The position numbers and the translations under genes are program-made. Positions 44,723-53,834 of a stretch of DNA of 64,000 nt are shown here, one piece after another; the stretch's first letter is position 1; every line of letters begins with the position of its first letter. Where the stretch lies: the NCBI GenBank assembly GCA_002428985.1, contig DIYL01000061.1, forward strand, positions 112,486-176,485. Reading direction: 5' to 3'. The stretch comes from Anaerolineales bacterium UBA6055. GTDB taxonomy: Bacteria; Chloroflexota; Anaerolineae; Aggregatilineales; Phototrophicaceae. The notes beneath the pieces are model-generated. The model did no database searches. It had not been told where the DNA came from and saw nothing but the letters and a program-made list of their open reading frames with translations.

Positions 44723-46306
44723 TTATTGTGTCAAAGACTCAGCTGGCAACGCCCAAACGGTCTCGGTTGATGCCACAACGATTAATCCGCTATCCATTGA
44801 CCAATCGACTGTGATCACACCATCGATACTTGTGCTGGTTGTAGAGCTACCGTCGGCACTATAAACAAGCACTTCACCACCTGCGACAACCGCCAGATTC
44901 GCTGAATCACCAGACCATGCGAAGCTATCAATCAAATCTGCACCGGTCTCATTCGACCAGACCAACGCACCATCAGCTACACTCCACACCATCACCATAC
45001 CTTCAGCTGTAAAGCCTGCGATGTGGCTTCCATCTGGCGAGAATGCAATCATAAGAATGCTACTGCTGTCGGTTTCGTATGGTGTCGTGGTATCGACTTG
45101 ATAGGCATCCATTGCGAGAATTTCGATAACAGAGCCATCAGTCGAGGCGATTAATGTGCCATCAGTTGACCAATCAAGGTCTACACCACCAATACGGGTG
45201 ACACTTGGTGCCTCTTCGAATGTGAATATTTCGGTTTCTTGTCCGGTTTGGACAGCAATCGCGCCCTCATCACCAGCGAATACAAATGCTTTGATCGGGT
45301 TGCGAATCGCTTCGTCAAATGTGCCTACGCCACTTGCAGAATCAAATACAGACAGTTCAACAAAATTAGCGACCGATGCGATTAAACGCCCGTTATTCGA
45401 GAATGTAAAGTCTTGGAGCCCTTCATCAAGCTCTGTCAGTTCGCGTTGTGATGAACCATCTTCTGCCGAGAGGAATTCAATAACATTATCCGACCGCAAA
45501 ACGGCAACACTGGCACTATCTGGCGCAATATTCACAACACCGCCACTGTCGATGCTGACTTCCCATAGAATATCAAGTTCACTGACTTCAGCGACAACTG
45601 TCGGTTCTGGGCTTGGGGTTGCTGTTGGTTGCAACTCTGCAATCTGTGTCGAGAGCGCATCAACTTCTGCAACGAGAGTCGCATTATCTATTGCCAAAAC
45701 TTCAGCATTTTCTTCTGCAATCAAAGCGTCTGCTTCTGATGTAGCGGCTATATTCGCTTGTTCGATAGCATCTTCTGCCGCGATAAATGCTTCTGCTTCG
45801 GATGTAGCAGCTAGATTGGCTTGTATAACGGCATCTTCTACTGCTGTCGCGGCAATAGCGGCTTGTGTGGATGCATTGTTAGCTTGCATCAGTGCATTGT
45901 CTGCTGCTATAACGGCATCTGCTTCGGCTGTAGCGGCTAAATCTGCCTGTTCCCCTAATTCAGCAACTTGTGTGACAAAGTCCGCATTGTTGGATTCCAA
46001 GACATCATTTGCCGATTCAAGTTCTGCGATTTGGTCTTCAAATGCTGTTGAACTCACGGCAACTTGTGTTTGTAAATCCATGAGCGATTGCTCAGCGGCA
46101 TCAACGACTTCAGATTGTGAGTCTAATTCACCTGTTTGTGCTTGGATGGTTGCTTCAAAATTGTCGGCTGCAGACTGTGCATCTGCAGAGATTGTATCGG
46201 CTTGTTCAGTTAATGTTGCAATCTGATTGGAGCGATCAACAGCCAGCCCAATTGCTGCTAAGATCAATAATCCAATCACCCCAAATAATATGTTGCGATT
46301 ATCCAT
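44723..46306 (-). CDS. Membrane-anchored coiled coil - beta-propeller protein
   Basis: 527 residues. One N-terminal helix (ILFGVIGLLILAAIGLAV) anchors it. Residues 30-215 are a long Ala-rich coiled coil with imperfect repeats of the type QANLAATSEAEAFIAAEDA, then a Pro/Thr linker (ATPSPEPT). The C-terminal 290 residues are a WD40-like propeller (FSNNGRL, FSPDGSH, WSADGS-type blades). GGGAG nine bases upstream fixes the start. It looks like a stalk presenting a propeller, probably facing outward. No enzymatic residues are visible. Confidence 0.8.
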   Translation of the reverse strand: MDNRNILFGVIGLLILAAIGLAVDRSNQIATLTEQADTISADAQSAADNFEATIQAQTGELDSQSEVVDAAEQSLMDLQTQVAVSSTAFEDQIAELESANDVLESNNADFVTQVAELGEQADLAATAEADAVIAADNALMQANNASTQAAIAATAVEDAVIQANLAATSEAEAFIAAEDAIEQANIAATSEADALIAEENAEVLAIDNATLVAEVDALSTQIAELQPTATPSPEPTVVAEVSELDILWEVSIDSGGVVNIAPDSASVAVLRSDNVIEFLSAEDGSSQRELTELDEGLQDFTFSNNGRLIASVANFVELSVFDSASGVGTFDEAIRNPIKAFVFAGDEGAIAVQTGQETEIFTFEEAPSVTRIGGVDLDWSTDGTLIASTDGSVIEILAMDAYQVDTTTPYETDSSSILMIAFSPDGSHIAGFTAEGMVMVWSVADGALVWSNETGADLIDSFAWSGDSANLAVVAGGEVLVYSADGSSTTSTSIDGVITVDWSMDSGLIVVASTETVWALPAESLTQ

Positions 46307-46403
46307 AAGGCTTTTCTCCCATGTGTTGTATGTAAATAACGCCCCAAAACTTCATGTTTATTGTAATGATACTACTAGAATATGCCAGTGGACACTTGTC
46401 CGG

Positions 46404-46985
46404 TTATGTGGATTCTGCCATTTTTCTAACCAATGCCAAGGTCATCAAAACATCCCCAACCGCATCATGAGCATTTTCTACTGTGAGCCCCTCGAGTTCG
46501 ACGGCATTCCCTAACTTATGCCACACATAACTGCGTCGTTTCCCGTTCCATTTACCGTTGAACTTAGCATATTGCTTCATCGCACAATCACGTTTTCCGG
46601 TACGAATATCTGGCAGACGATATTTCAAACCAGTTTGCTGTAACATTCGCCAATCGAAGTCCATATTGTAAGCGACCACCACTTCGCCTGCCAGCAATTT
46701 TGATAGCTCGATATACACATCTTTATAGACGGGTGCATCAGCGACATCATCATCATAGATACCGTGTACTGCTGACGCACCATTGGGTATTGATCGACTC
46801 GGCTTAACCAATTGGTTCATAACAACTTCACCGTTTTTATCGACAATACCAATCTGAACGATCTCGTCGCCCTTGCCAACGCCTGTCGTCTCGGTATCCA
46901 GCACGTAGAAATTTCTGCGTTTCATCAAATCCTGCGCCCATTTGGCTACCTCGGCGCGGTGTTTTGGATTACGGTGTGCGACCAT
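46404..46985 (-). CDS. DEDDh 3'-5' exonuclease (DnaQ-like)
   Basis: 193 residues. The exonuclease motifs are all present: Exo I LDTETTG, the conserved AVHGIYDDDVADAP, Exo II AYNMDFDWRML and Exo III NAHDAVGDVL, so the DEDDh set is complete. It resembles DNA polymerase III epsilon-type proofreading exonucleases and small free-standing RNase T-like enzymes. AGGA seven bases before the ATG supports the start. There is no fused domain and no polymerase gene nearby. Confidence 0.9.
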   Translation of the reverse strand: MVAHRNPKHRAEVAKWAQDLMKRRNFYVLDTETTGVGKGDEIVQIGIVDKNGEVVMNQLVKPSRSIPNGASAVHGIYDDDVADAPVYKDVYIELSKLLAGEVVVAYNMDFDWRMLQQTGLKYRLPDIRTGKRDCAMKQYAKFNGKWNGKRRSYVWHKLGNAVELEGLTVENAHDAVGDVLMTLALVRKMAEST

Positions 46986-47150
46986 AACATTGTCCTCATA
47001 TTCTCGTGTTATTCATAAGGTCTACGATAGCACAAAAATCAACCCATAGCTTGATCAAATAGCGCGATTAGTTCAGACGCATGGCATATTTTAGATTATA
47101 AAAGAGTAGGGTGAGCCGTTGGTTTTACTGAAGCAGGATATAGAGAGAAT

Positions 47151-47172
47151 GGGAGTACTCGAAAGCACTCCC
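47151..47172 (-). terminator. Hairpin with UUCG loop
   Basis: On the minus strand GGGAGTGCT pairs with AGTACTCCC (one wobble) across a TTCG loop, 15 bases after the surface protein stop. The UUCG tetraloop is very stable. Its tail is T/C-rich but not a full T run. Confidence 0.6.
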
Positions 47173-47186
47173 AATATTGGCTTTAC

Positions 47187-50100
47187 TTAGTTGCGGCGTG
47201 ATTTGGTTGCAGTCACATTAAATGTGATGCCACTACCAAACCCAAATTCTTCTAAAGTGATGACCACGGTGCCATCCATCGGCATAACGAATGTCAACGG
47301 GAGGTTCGTTGGAACACCCATCGTGGTATAAGACATCACTTGCATCCCATCAACTGTGGCAAAGACATACAAGTCTTCGACACTGCCGGATAGCTTCTCT
47401 AAATTGATGGTGACCAACTCACCTTCAAATGCATCGAGCACAACCAGATCACGGAATTGCTTATCATTTAATTCGACGATAGCACTGCCGTCATCCAATG
47501 ATTTAACAGGATTACGAACAATTGTCAGTGTACCTTGCCCCTCAATGTCGGATGAGAAGGTGGAGATTTCGACTAGATAAGTATCTTCTAGTTCGAGCAG
47601 TAGGTTGTTAATTTCGGCTTCAAATCCAGCCCCGCCATCATCGTCAAACCCGATTTCTAGCCCGCCAGAATTTAACACACGTAACACTGTGTCGAGTGTG
47701 CCACTGGTATTCCCGATAATATCGAGGCTATCTCCTGCAGAGGCTTCCACTGCGAAGTATGCGGTTGGCATATCCGCTGTCAGGCTAAAGTCGATTGGCT
47801 CATTGAAAGCAACAGTTGGAACATGAATCGGTGTGATCGTGACCGTAAATGATGAACCGATTGCATCGTCATCAAATAATGCTGAGAATACGTCTAGAGA
47901 GTATGCGCCTGTGTAGGGCAACTGTAGCGGACCAAGCAAAGAATCCGTCGTTCCAAGCGCGTCATCATTATATGCAATTTCGAAGAAGTTATCATTGAAG
48001 ACCGCTGCTGCTGGGTCAAATTCATCTGATTCAACAGTGATGATGACAAATTCGCCTTCATTACCAGAGAACGCTATACTTGCTGTACCACTCGTAGGTA
48101 GTGTTTCTTCATAGATTTCGACTGGGCGAAGTTCAACCACGTCTTCTGCGGTCTCTTCGGTCGCATCTTCTGCTGTTTCATCCGTTGTTTCTTCGGTAGT
48201 CTCCTCAGCAGTCTCTTCTTCTGCTGTCTCTTCGGTTTCTTCCGCAACCTCTTCAAGTGTGACTGTTAAAATTGCGCTTGGCTCATTCCCCGATTCACGC
48301 TCGACCATCACCGTGTAATCACCAGGTTCATCACTCTCTTCGGTAGCAAGTGTTAATGTGGCAACACCTGTATCATCAGAATTTTCCTCGGTCGAGAATA
48401 CTGTTTCGCCATTAAACATAACGTTGAAGGTGATTGTTTCGTTGGCATTCAACCCTGTGACAGTCACTGTATGATTCGTGCCGATTACACCGGATTGTGG
48501 ATCTATGGTTACAATCGCGCCTTCAACAGTCAAGGTAGCAACAACCCGTTGACCGTCAGGCAATACAACTGTCACGGTATAGTCACCAGGATTATTGATT
48601 TCGCGTGAAGTAAAGTCCAATGTACCGTTGCCGTTGTCATCAATCGCGACGACACTGCTTTGTGCGAGTGTGCCATCGGCTGCGTTACGGATGGTCACGC
48701 CGATGCGTTCTTCAACTGGCATATTGGATAAGGTAATCGTATGTGTTGCACCAATGTCACCGGATACAGGATTTACACTGATCGATGCATCACCAGCTTG
48801 TTGAGTATCATCTGTTGAGGTGTCCTCAGTGTCATCCTCTGGCGAGGATTGCATTTCGGCAATAACAATCGCACCTGATGCTAACAACTGACCGCTGGTT
48901 GCATCTGTCACTTCGATAGGATACATACCCAAGTCATCATCTTCTGAACTTGCGATATTGATGGTGAATTCACCATTATCGTCTGCCATACGTGTGGTAG
49001 AAAATTCGATTTCACCGGCACGGTTAAAGATGGTGAATGTGATCGCTTGTCCTGCTTCTAAACTCGTGACAGTAATAACATGCGTTTCACCTAATAATCC
49101 AACTTCGGGGTCAACCGTCATCACAGCTGGTAATGTCGTTGGCGCTTCGTCATCGGCGCTATCTTCTGTCGGAGCTTCGGTTGGGGTTTCTTCTTCGGTT
49201 TCAGTTGGTGGTGGCGCATCGCCGATCGTTAGGGTTGTCTCACCAAGTTGTTCACCATCAACAAACAGTGTGACGTTATATGTGCCTTCTTCGAGTTCAT
49301 CATCACTGAGGAAGGTTAAAGTCGCCACGCCTTCACTGGATGCCCGCGCCAGAATGGTATCAATCAACGCGTTATTGTCGGATGTGATTTGTAGACTAAC
49401 ACTATCAAATTGTGCTAATCCCGATACCGTAATGGTGAATGTGCGCCCTGCTTGTCCTGCTTGTGGCACGATGTCGATAATAGCATTACGCTCTGGTGGT
49501 GGGTTAACTGTGAATTCACCTTGTGCGACAACATTACCCATATTATCAAAGACCCGAATAACTTGTTGTCCGGGAATATCATCATCTTCAGCGAATACAT
49601 CAATATCAATACCGCCTGTGTCGTCCGTTGACCATAAACGACGATAGACAACTTCTTCGGTTGCACTTGCTGTAATTTCAACTGTGTATGGGGTATCAGG
49701 GTCAAGCTCACGAATGCGGATTGTATGGACTGTACTAATTGGACCCGATGGGGGTGTAACACTCAGGCTACCAATTACGTCGACAGGTGTCTCATCAGTC
49801 GTGTCGTCGGTGTCATCGGCTTCTGGTTCGGTGTCGTCACCAACGGTTAATTCAAAATCTGTGGAAGCGATAATGCTATTATTGTTAATGACTTGTACAG
49901 TATATGTACCGGGGGCATCATCTTCCGTGCTAGCTGCTGAGAAAATAATATTCCCATCTGCATTAGCCTGTTCGTCGCTAGCAAACACAACTAGCCCATC
50001 AATCACAAATTCGATGGTATAGGTGTTATCAGGTGTTAAACCGCTCACATTGACTTGAAATACACCTGATCCGACGACACCTGTGCTCGGTGTAACAGAA

Positions 50101-50195
50101 ATCGCGGGATTGTCTTGCGCCAAAAATACGCCCGGAAGTGCCACCATGAGTACCAAAATAGTGGGTATCAACAGGCGTTTAACAAGATGTCGCAT
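47187..50195 (-). CDS. Large secreted Ig-like repeat surface protein
   Basis: 1002 residues from the ATG at 50195 (AAGGAAA six bases upstream; an in-frame GTG lies at 50201). A signal peptide (LLIPTILVLMVALPGVFLAQ) precedes at least five and probably six Ig/IPT-like repeats of about 95 residues, each starting SVTPxSGxxG or similar and containing a YT-type ending strand. Glu/Thr/Asp-rich low-complexity linkers lie between them; the longest, about residues 643-685, is almost only E, T, A and D. The C-terminal 320 residues hold beta-sandwich PPC-like domains. It is a very acidic cell-surface or adhesion protein. Confidence 0.8.
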   Translation of the reverse strand: MRHLVKRLLIPTILVLMVALPGVFLAQDNPAISVTPSTGVVGSGVFQVNVSGLTPDNTYTIEFVIDGLVVFASDEQANADGNIIFSAASTEDDAPGTYTVQVINNNSIIASTDFELTVGDDTEPEADDTDDTTDETPVDVIGSLSVTPPSGPISTVHTIRIRELDPDTPYTVEITASATEEVVYRRLWSTDDTGGIDIDVFAEDDDIPGQQVIRVFDNMGNVVAQGEFTVNPPPERNAIIDIVPQAGQAGRTFTITVSGLAQFDSVSLQITSDNNALIDTILARASSEGVATLTFLSDDELEEGTYNVTLFVDGEQLGETTLTIGDAPPPTETEEETPTEAPTEDSADDEAPTTLPAVMTVDPEVGLLGETHVITVTSLEAGQAITFTIFNRAGEIEFSTTRMADDNGEFTINIASSEDDDLGMYPIEVTDATSGQLLASGAIVIAEMQSSPEDDTEDTSTDDTQQAGDASISVNPVSGDIGATHTITLSNMPVEERIGVTIRNAADGTLAQSSVVAIDDNGNGTLDFTSREINNPGDYTVTVVLPDGQRVVATLTVEGAIVTIDPQSGVIGTNHTVTVTGLNANETITFNVMFNGETVFSTEENSDDTGVATLTLATEESDEPGDYTVMVERESGNEPSAILTVTLEEVAEETEETAEEETAEETTEETTDETAEDATEETAEDVVELRPVEIYEETLPTSGTASIAFSGNEGEFVIITVESDEFDPAAAVFNDNFFEIAYNDDALGTTDSLLGPLQLPYTGAYSLDVFSALFDDDAIGSSFTVTITPIHVPTVAFNEPIDFSLTADMPTAYFAVEASAGDSLDIIGNTSGTLDTVLRVLNSGGLEIGFDDDGGAGFEAEINNLLLELEDTYLVEISTFSSDIEGQGTLTIVRNPVKSLDDGSAIVELNDKQFRDLVVLDAFEGELVTINLEKLSGSVEDLYVFATVDGMQVMSYTTMGVPTNLPLTFVMPMDGTVVITLEEFGFGSGITFNVTATKSRRN

Positions 50196-50371
50196 AATCA
50201 CTTTCCTTCACTTATTAGAAAAAATCTGTTTTCATTGTAAACGACATTTCTAAACGTCAGCTAAACAATCATAGACCATTTATGAAGTTTCTTTGTAATG
50301 CCGATACAATTTCCACACCATATGGTGGCGGTTTTGCGTTACAACATTGGCGAAAACTTGTGGAAGCGTTT

Positions 50372-50405
50372 GAAAAAACAAAGATTCTTTTTCTTTTTTC
50401 TTTTT
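50372..50405 (+). other. AT hairpin and 21-base pyrimidine tract
   Basis: A run of only C and T covers 50385-50405. GAAAAAA upstream (50372-50378) can pair with its TTTTTTC part. It sits just before the promoter of the hybrid kinase gene in a 267-bp region between divergent genes that otherwise shows no gene. Confidence 0.45.
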
Positions 50406-50431
50406 GAGAACGATATGACGTACACTATAAA
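50404..50431 (+). promoter_or_regulatory. Candidate sigma-70 type promoter
   Basis: TTGAGA (50404-50409) and TATAAA (50426-50431) are separated by 16 bases, 31 bases upstream of the ATG at 50463. Confidence 0.5.
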
Positions 50432-50462
50432 CAGCATGTAGTGATAACTTGGAGACTGATTA

Positions 50463-51614
50463 ATGATGGGGATTCAGCCCACTATTCCAGAATTCGACAT
50501 AGATGACGCCCCACCAAAGATTTTGATTGTGGATGATGAACCAATCAATCGTAAGTTGCTCGGGCGATTACTAGAGAAAACATATAATATTACAGAAGCG
50601 GCGGATGGGTTCGAAGCGTTAGAACTCGTGCGCAACCATCATTTCGATCTGATCTTGCTTGATATTATGATGCCTCGTATGAATGGACTCGATGTACTTG
50701 CCGAGATCCGCACGACACACTCCAGTACCGATTTACCCGTCATTCTTGTGTCCGCATTGCGCGATAATCACCATATTGTTAAAGGGATTGAAGCGGGTGC
50801 GAATGATTATATCCCGAAGCCAATTGACAATGGCGTGGTAAGAGCACGGGTGATGGCACAAATTAAAGCGAAGCAAGCCTTCGATATTCAGCGCAAAGCA
50901 TTTGCCGAACTAGAAGAAGCCAATACCCTAAAAAATCGGCTCTTAAGTATTGCATCACATGACCTCAAGTCTCCACTGTCCAGTGTTTATATGGCGGAGT
51001 CTTTATTGCGTTATGTTGTAGATACCGAGGATCCAACAGCCACCAGCATCCTCGATACGATGAAGGCAACACTCGATCATATGAATACCATCATCAATGA
51101 ATTTTTGGATATGGCGGCATTGCAAGCTGGGAAAATTAAGATTGATCTGCAACCACTTGATCTAGAAGATGTCATCTATATAGTTGCATCGCATTATGAG
51201 TTAACCGCTGAAGAAAAAGAAAGTGCGATTGTCTTAGATAACATAAAAGGGTATGTCACTGCTGATCTAGAGCGTTTGCAACAAGTCTTGGGGAATCTCG
51301 TCAGTAACGCACTCAAATATAGCCCACCAAACTCAACAGTCACAATCAATGTTGTCGCTGATGCAGATAATTATACGCTACAAGTCATTGATCAAGGTCC
51401 CGGTATTCCAGTAGATGAACGCGACCAACTCTTTAGTGAATTTAGTAAACTGAGTCCTCGCCCAACAGCAGAAGAGAGTAGCACCGGACTGGGTTTATGG
51501 ATTGCCAAACAAATGGTCGAGTTAATGCATGGTGAAATCGGGGCGACCTTCCCTGAGACGGGTGGCTCAATTTTCTGGGTGACATTACCGAGTGTTGATT
51601 TAGACGCGCTCTAA
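50463..51614 (+). CDS. Response regulator - histidine kinase hybrid
   Basis: 383 residues, soluble. A receiver domain comes first (ILIVDDEPINR; phospho-acceptor Asp67 in LILLDIMMPRMNG; Lys119 in YIPKP), then a helix linker. The HisKA follows with His166 (SIASHDLKSPLSS), then an HATPase with N box LGNLVSNALKYSPP, G1 DQGPGIP and G2 STGLGLWIA. The receiver-first order is typical of kinases that are controlled by, or pass phosphate from, another kinase. GGAG eight bases upstream gives the start at 50463. The last 15 bases overlap the converging methyltransferase gene. Confidence 0.92.
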   Translation: MMGIQPTIPEFDIDDAPPKILIVDDEPINRKLLGRLLEKTYNITEAADGFEALELVRNHHFDLILLDIMMPRMNGLDVLAEIRTTHSSTDLPVILVSALRDNHHIVKGIEAGANDYIPKPIDNGVVRARVMAQIKAKQAFDIQRKAFAELEEANTLKNRLLSIASHDLKSPLSSVYMAESLLRYVVDTEDPTATSILDTMKATLDHMNTIINEFLDMAALQAGKIKIDLQPLDLEDVIYIVASHYELTAEEKESAIVLDNIKGYVTADLERLQQVLGNLVSNALKYSPPNSTVTINVVADADNYTLQVIDQGPGIPVDERDQLFSEFSKLSPRPTAEESSTGLGLWIAKQMVELMHGEIGATFPETGGSIFWVTLPSVDLDAL

Positions 51615-52181
51615 CTGATACCAGACCGATGGCAAGTTAATCGATGTATCTTCACTAAATACCTCAGATACAATTTTAAATGCAGGGGTAAACAATCGGC
51701 GCACATCGTCGGGGGTCCACCCCATATCAGAATCCTCACGGGGTTGATGGATATACAGCATAAACGTCCCACCCGATCGAATCAATCCAGCGAGATCCTC
51801 TGCATATTTAGCGTTACTCGCTTTATCAATCCCATGCCCACATCCAATATCAATCAATAGGTTATAGGGTGGGCGTAATCCCTCGAGTGTATCCAGCTCT
51901 GCGACACTATGACAAAACACATTGAAGTCCTCAGCAGGAAACTCGGCTAATTTTTCTTGTGCACGATCAATCGCGGTCTGAACAAAATCTACGCCATCCG
52001 CTTGCCAACTGTGTTCAAGTAGCGTCTTAATCACTGTGCCTGTGCCACAACCGAGGTCAAGCGCTTTACCTGCCGGAAGTTCGCTAAGAATATCGACAAT
52101 CTCCGGTGGTGTGATATTCGTATCCCACGGCGCGTCATTTGTCTCATAGCGTTCACTGAACATCTGATGTTTATTGTTCAT
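51600..52181 (-). CDS. Class I SAM-dependent methyltransferase
   Basis: 193 residues. Motif I LDLGCGTGTVIKTL is at about 37-50, the acidic strand-2 end is in DGVDFVQTAIDRA, and motif IV-like LLIDIGCGHG follows. It begins four bases after the stop of the large FG-GAP gene, with the AGGAT site overlapping that stop, so it is the last gene of the operon that starts at 55553. The substrate is unknown. Confidence 0.85.
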   Translation of the reverse strand: MNNKHQMFSERYETNDAPWDTNITPPEIVDILSELPAGKALDLGCGTGTVIKTLLEHSWQADGVDFVQTAIDRAQEKLAEFPAEDFNVFCHSVAELDTLEGLRPPYNLLIDIGCGHGIDKASNAKYAEDLAGLIRSGGTFMLYIHQPREDSDMGWTPDDVRRLFTPAFKIVSEVFSEDTSINLPSVWYQLERV

Positions 52182-52185
52182 TGTT

Positions 52186-53745
52186 CTATCCTAATGGTTC
52201 AATATGTAGGCGTGCCATCATACCCCATATGCTCTCAGGGCTTTGTGTGTAAATATGAACATAGTCAACAACGGCCTCATCTATCATGTCAAGTTGTTCA
52301 TATGCAAATGCACGATAATACATCATCTCAAAATCAAGTATTTCAACTGTGTTCACGAGCTTGATGACACTATCATACGATTGAGAATCCAGTAATCGTC
52401 GTACCTCGAATAATGTTGGATTGTTGAATGTTGCTGACGAGTTACTGTTGACTGGAGGTCTTGCCGAGTATTCAACATAACGTTCCTGCTCTGCATTCCA
52501 TTTATATACTCTGGACACATACACTCTACCCTGATCAGTTGAATGGGAATGTGCAACTGTAGATAATCTATTTTCAAGTACAAAATTATGTAGATCGGTG
52601 CGGAAAGTAGTACAGATACTCATCTCTTGCATTTCCAGACCGAGTGTGTTGAGGTAAATGAGTCGAAAAGATTTAACACCGATTTCGTCCGAAGGTGCAA
52701 TGGGTTGTCTTAATGAGCACCCACCAATATTAAATGAGTTAGCATAAGGGATAAACCATGCAATACCATTATTTTCTGGAAGTTCCAGAGTTTTTATTTC
52801 CCCGCCTGTATTAGTAGAATTCCAGAGATTCACAATAGATACCTTATATTCATCGGTTTGGGGGATAAAGATGAAACCCTGACCATAATTTTCTATCCAG
52901 ACAAAATATTCAGGTTGCATGTCTTGGTTAAAATCGACTGGCAATATGCTTCGTATATTGATTCCAAGTTGCTTTAGCTGAGTTTTTAATGATTCAGTCG
53001 TTTTAAAATGTGAATTCAGCATCTGTGATAGCATTATAGATACATAATCACATCCAACTCCAACAGCTCCCAAGTGTTGTCTGTTCTGTTGATATCGACC
53101 ATAAAATTCGTCATCCGTACTCCCCAGCATTGGCAAATCACGATAGTTATATATCCCTGCAGGTGATTCTGAAATTAAGGTAGTGATTGTATCGAATGCA
53201 AGTTGACAAATGTCAAATCGGTTAAGTTCACTCAGGTTAGCATTTAAGAATGTATGCGCTAATGAATACTTTGGATGATCAAATTGACCCAGTAAACTCA
53301 TGGTTTTCCATGCATTTTCGGTATCTCCGGCTAATATGTAGGCAATAAACAAACGTTCCATTGCATACATAAAAAATGGTTCGGCTTGTACCCATTCATC
53401 AGTATTATAGATTGCGTGATAATGCCTTAACACTGTTTGATAGTGGATTATCGCACTATTGTACTGATGATCCCTGAACGCATTATCCGCCATCCGAATC
53501 GCACAATAGATCGAATCATCAAAGGTACGGGCATCACTTATGTGTACATAAGTTGTACCATCCCAATCAAGAGTAATTTTCTTCTCGAAATGACACAACC
53601 AATTATCGTTAGATTCACCCACTGCAACAATTTCGAGGTCAGAATCATCATCTATATTTTCGAATTGCCAGTTGTGTGTTTCTGTACTTATATCGACCGA
53701 TGCAATAATACGTGATTCATTAGGTGTCCAACTTACAACCCGCAA
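52186..53745 (-). CDS. C-terminal fragment of FG-GAP/TPR-like protein
   Basis: 519 residues when read from a TTG at 53745, with no Shine-Dalgarno and no signal sequence. The frame is in fact open up to about 53985, where it meets the N-terminal fragment. It contains Asp-rich FG-GAP-like loops (NIDDDSDLEIVAVGE near the start, DFNQDMQPEYFVWIEN in the middle) and helical repeat segments of TPR type near both ends (SAIIHYQTVLRHYH). It is unlikely to be an independent gene. Its stop is four bases from the methyltransferase start. Confidence 0.6.
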   Translation of the reverse strand: MRVVSWTPNESRIIASVDISTETHNWQFENIDDDSDLEIVAVGESNDNWLCHFEKKITLDWDGTTYVHISDARTFDDSIYCAIRMADNAFRDHQYNSAIIHYQTVLRHYHAIYNTDEWVQAEPFFMYAMERLFIAYILAGDTENAWKTMSLLGQFDHPKYSLAHTFLNANLSELNRFDICQLAFDTITTLISESPAGIYNYRDLPMLGSTDDEFYGRYQQNRQHLGAVGVGCDYVSIMLSQMLNSHFKTTESLKTQLKQLGINIRSILPVDFNQDMQPEYFVWIENYGQGFIFIPQTDEYKVSIVNLWNSTNTGGEIKTLELPENNGIAWFIPYANSFNIGGCSLRQPIAPSDEIGVKSFRLIYLNTLGLEMQEMSICTTFRTDLHNFVLENRLSTVAHSHSTDQGRVYVSRVYKWNAEQERYVEYSARPPVNSNSSATFNNPTLFEVRRLLDSQSYDSVIKLVNTVEILDFEMMYYRAFAYEQLDMIDEAVVDYVHIYTQSPESIWGMMARLHIEPLG

Positions 53746-53834
53746 ATACTTTATACTTGCACCTGTCGCAGAAGATGGACGCTTAGACCATGTAGTAAAA
53801 GCTATATCCCATATATTGTCGCTATTAAGATGCC

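Noticed and set aside
45156..46226. Long open frame on the plus strand opposite the Ala-rich coiled coil
   Set aside because: It mirrors the repetitive Ala/Ser codons of the real gene at 44723-46306, is Ser/Ala-only in character and has no ribosome site or fold pattern.
48958..49647. Open frame of about 230 codons opposite the Ig-like surface protein
   Set aside because: Low-complexity Ser/Val product that arises from the repetitive acidic coding strand.
52186..53745. 519-codon frame treated as an independent gene starting at TTG 53745
   Set aside because: No ribosome site or signal peptide, and the frame extends upstream to the exact point where the N-terminal fragment leaves it; a frameshift explains both better.
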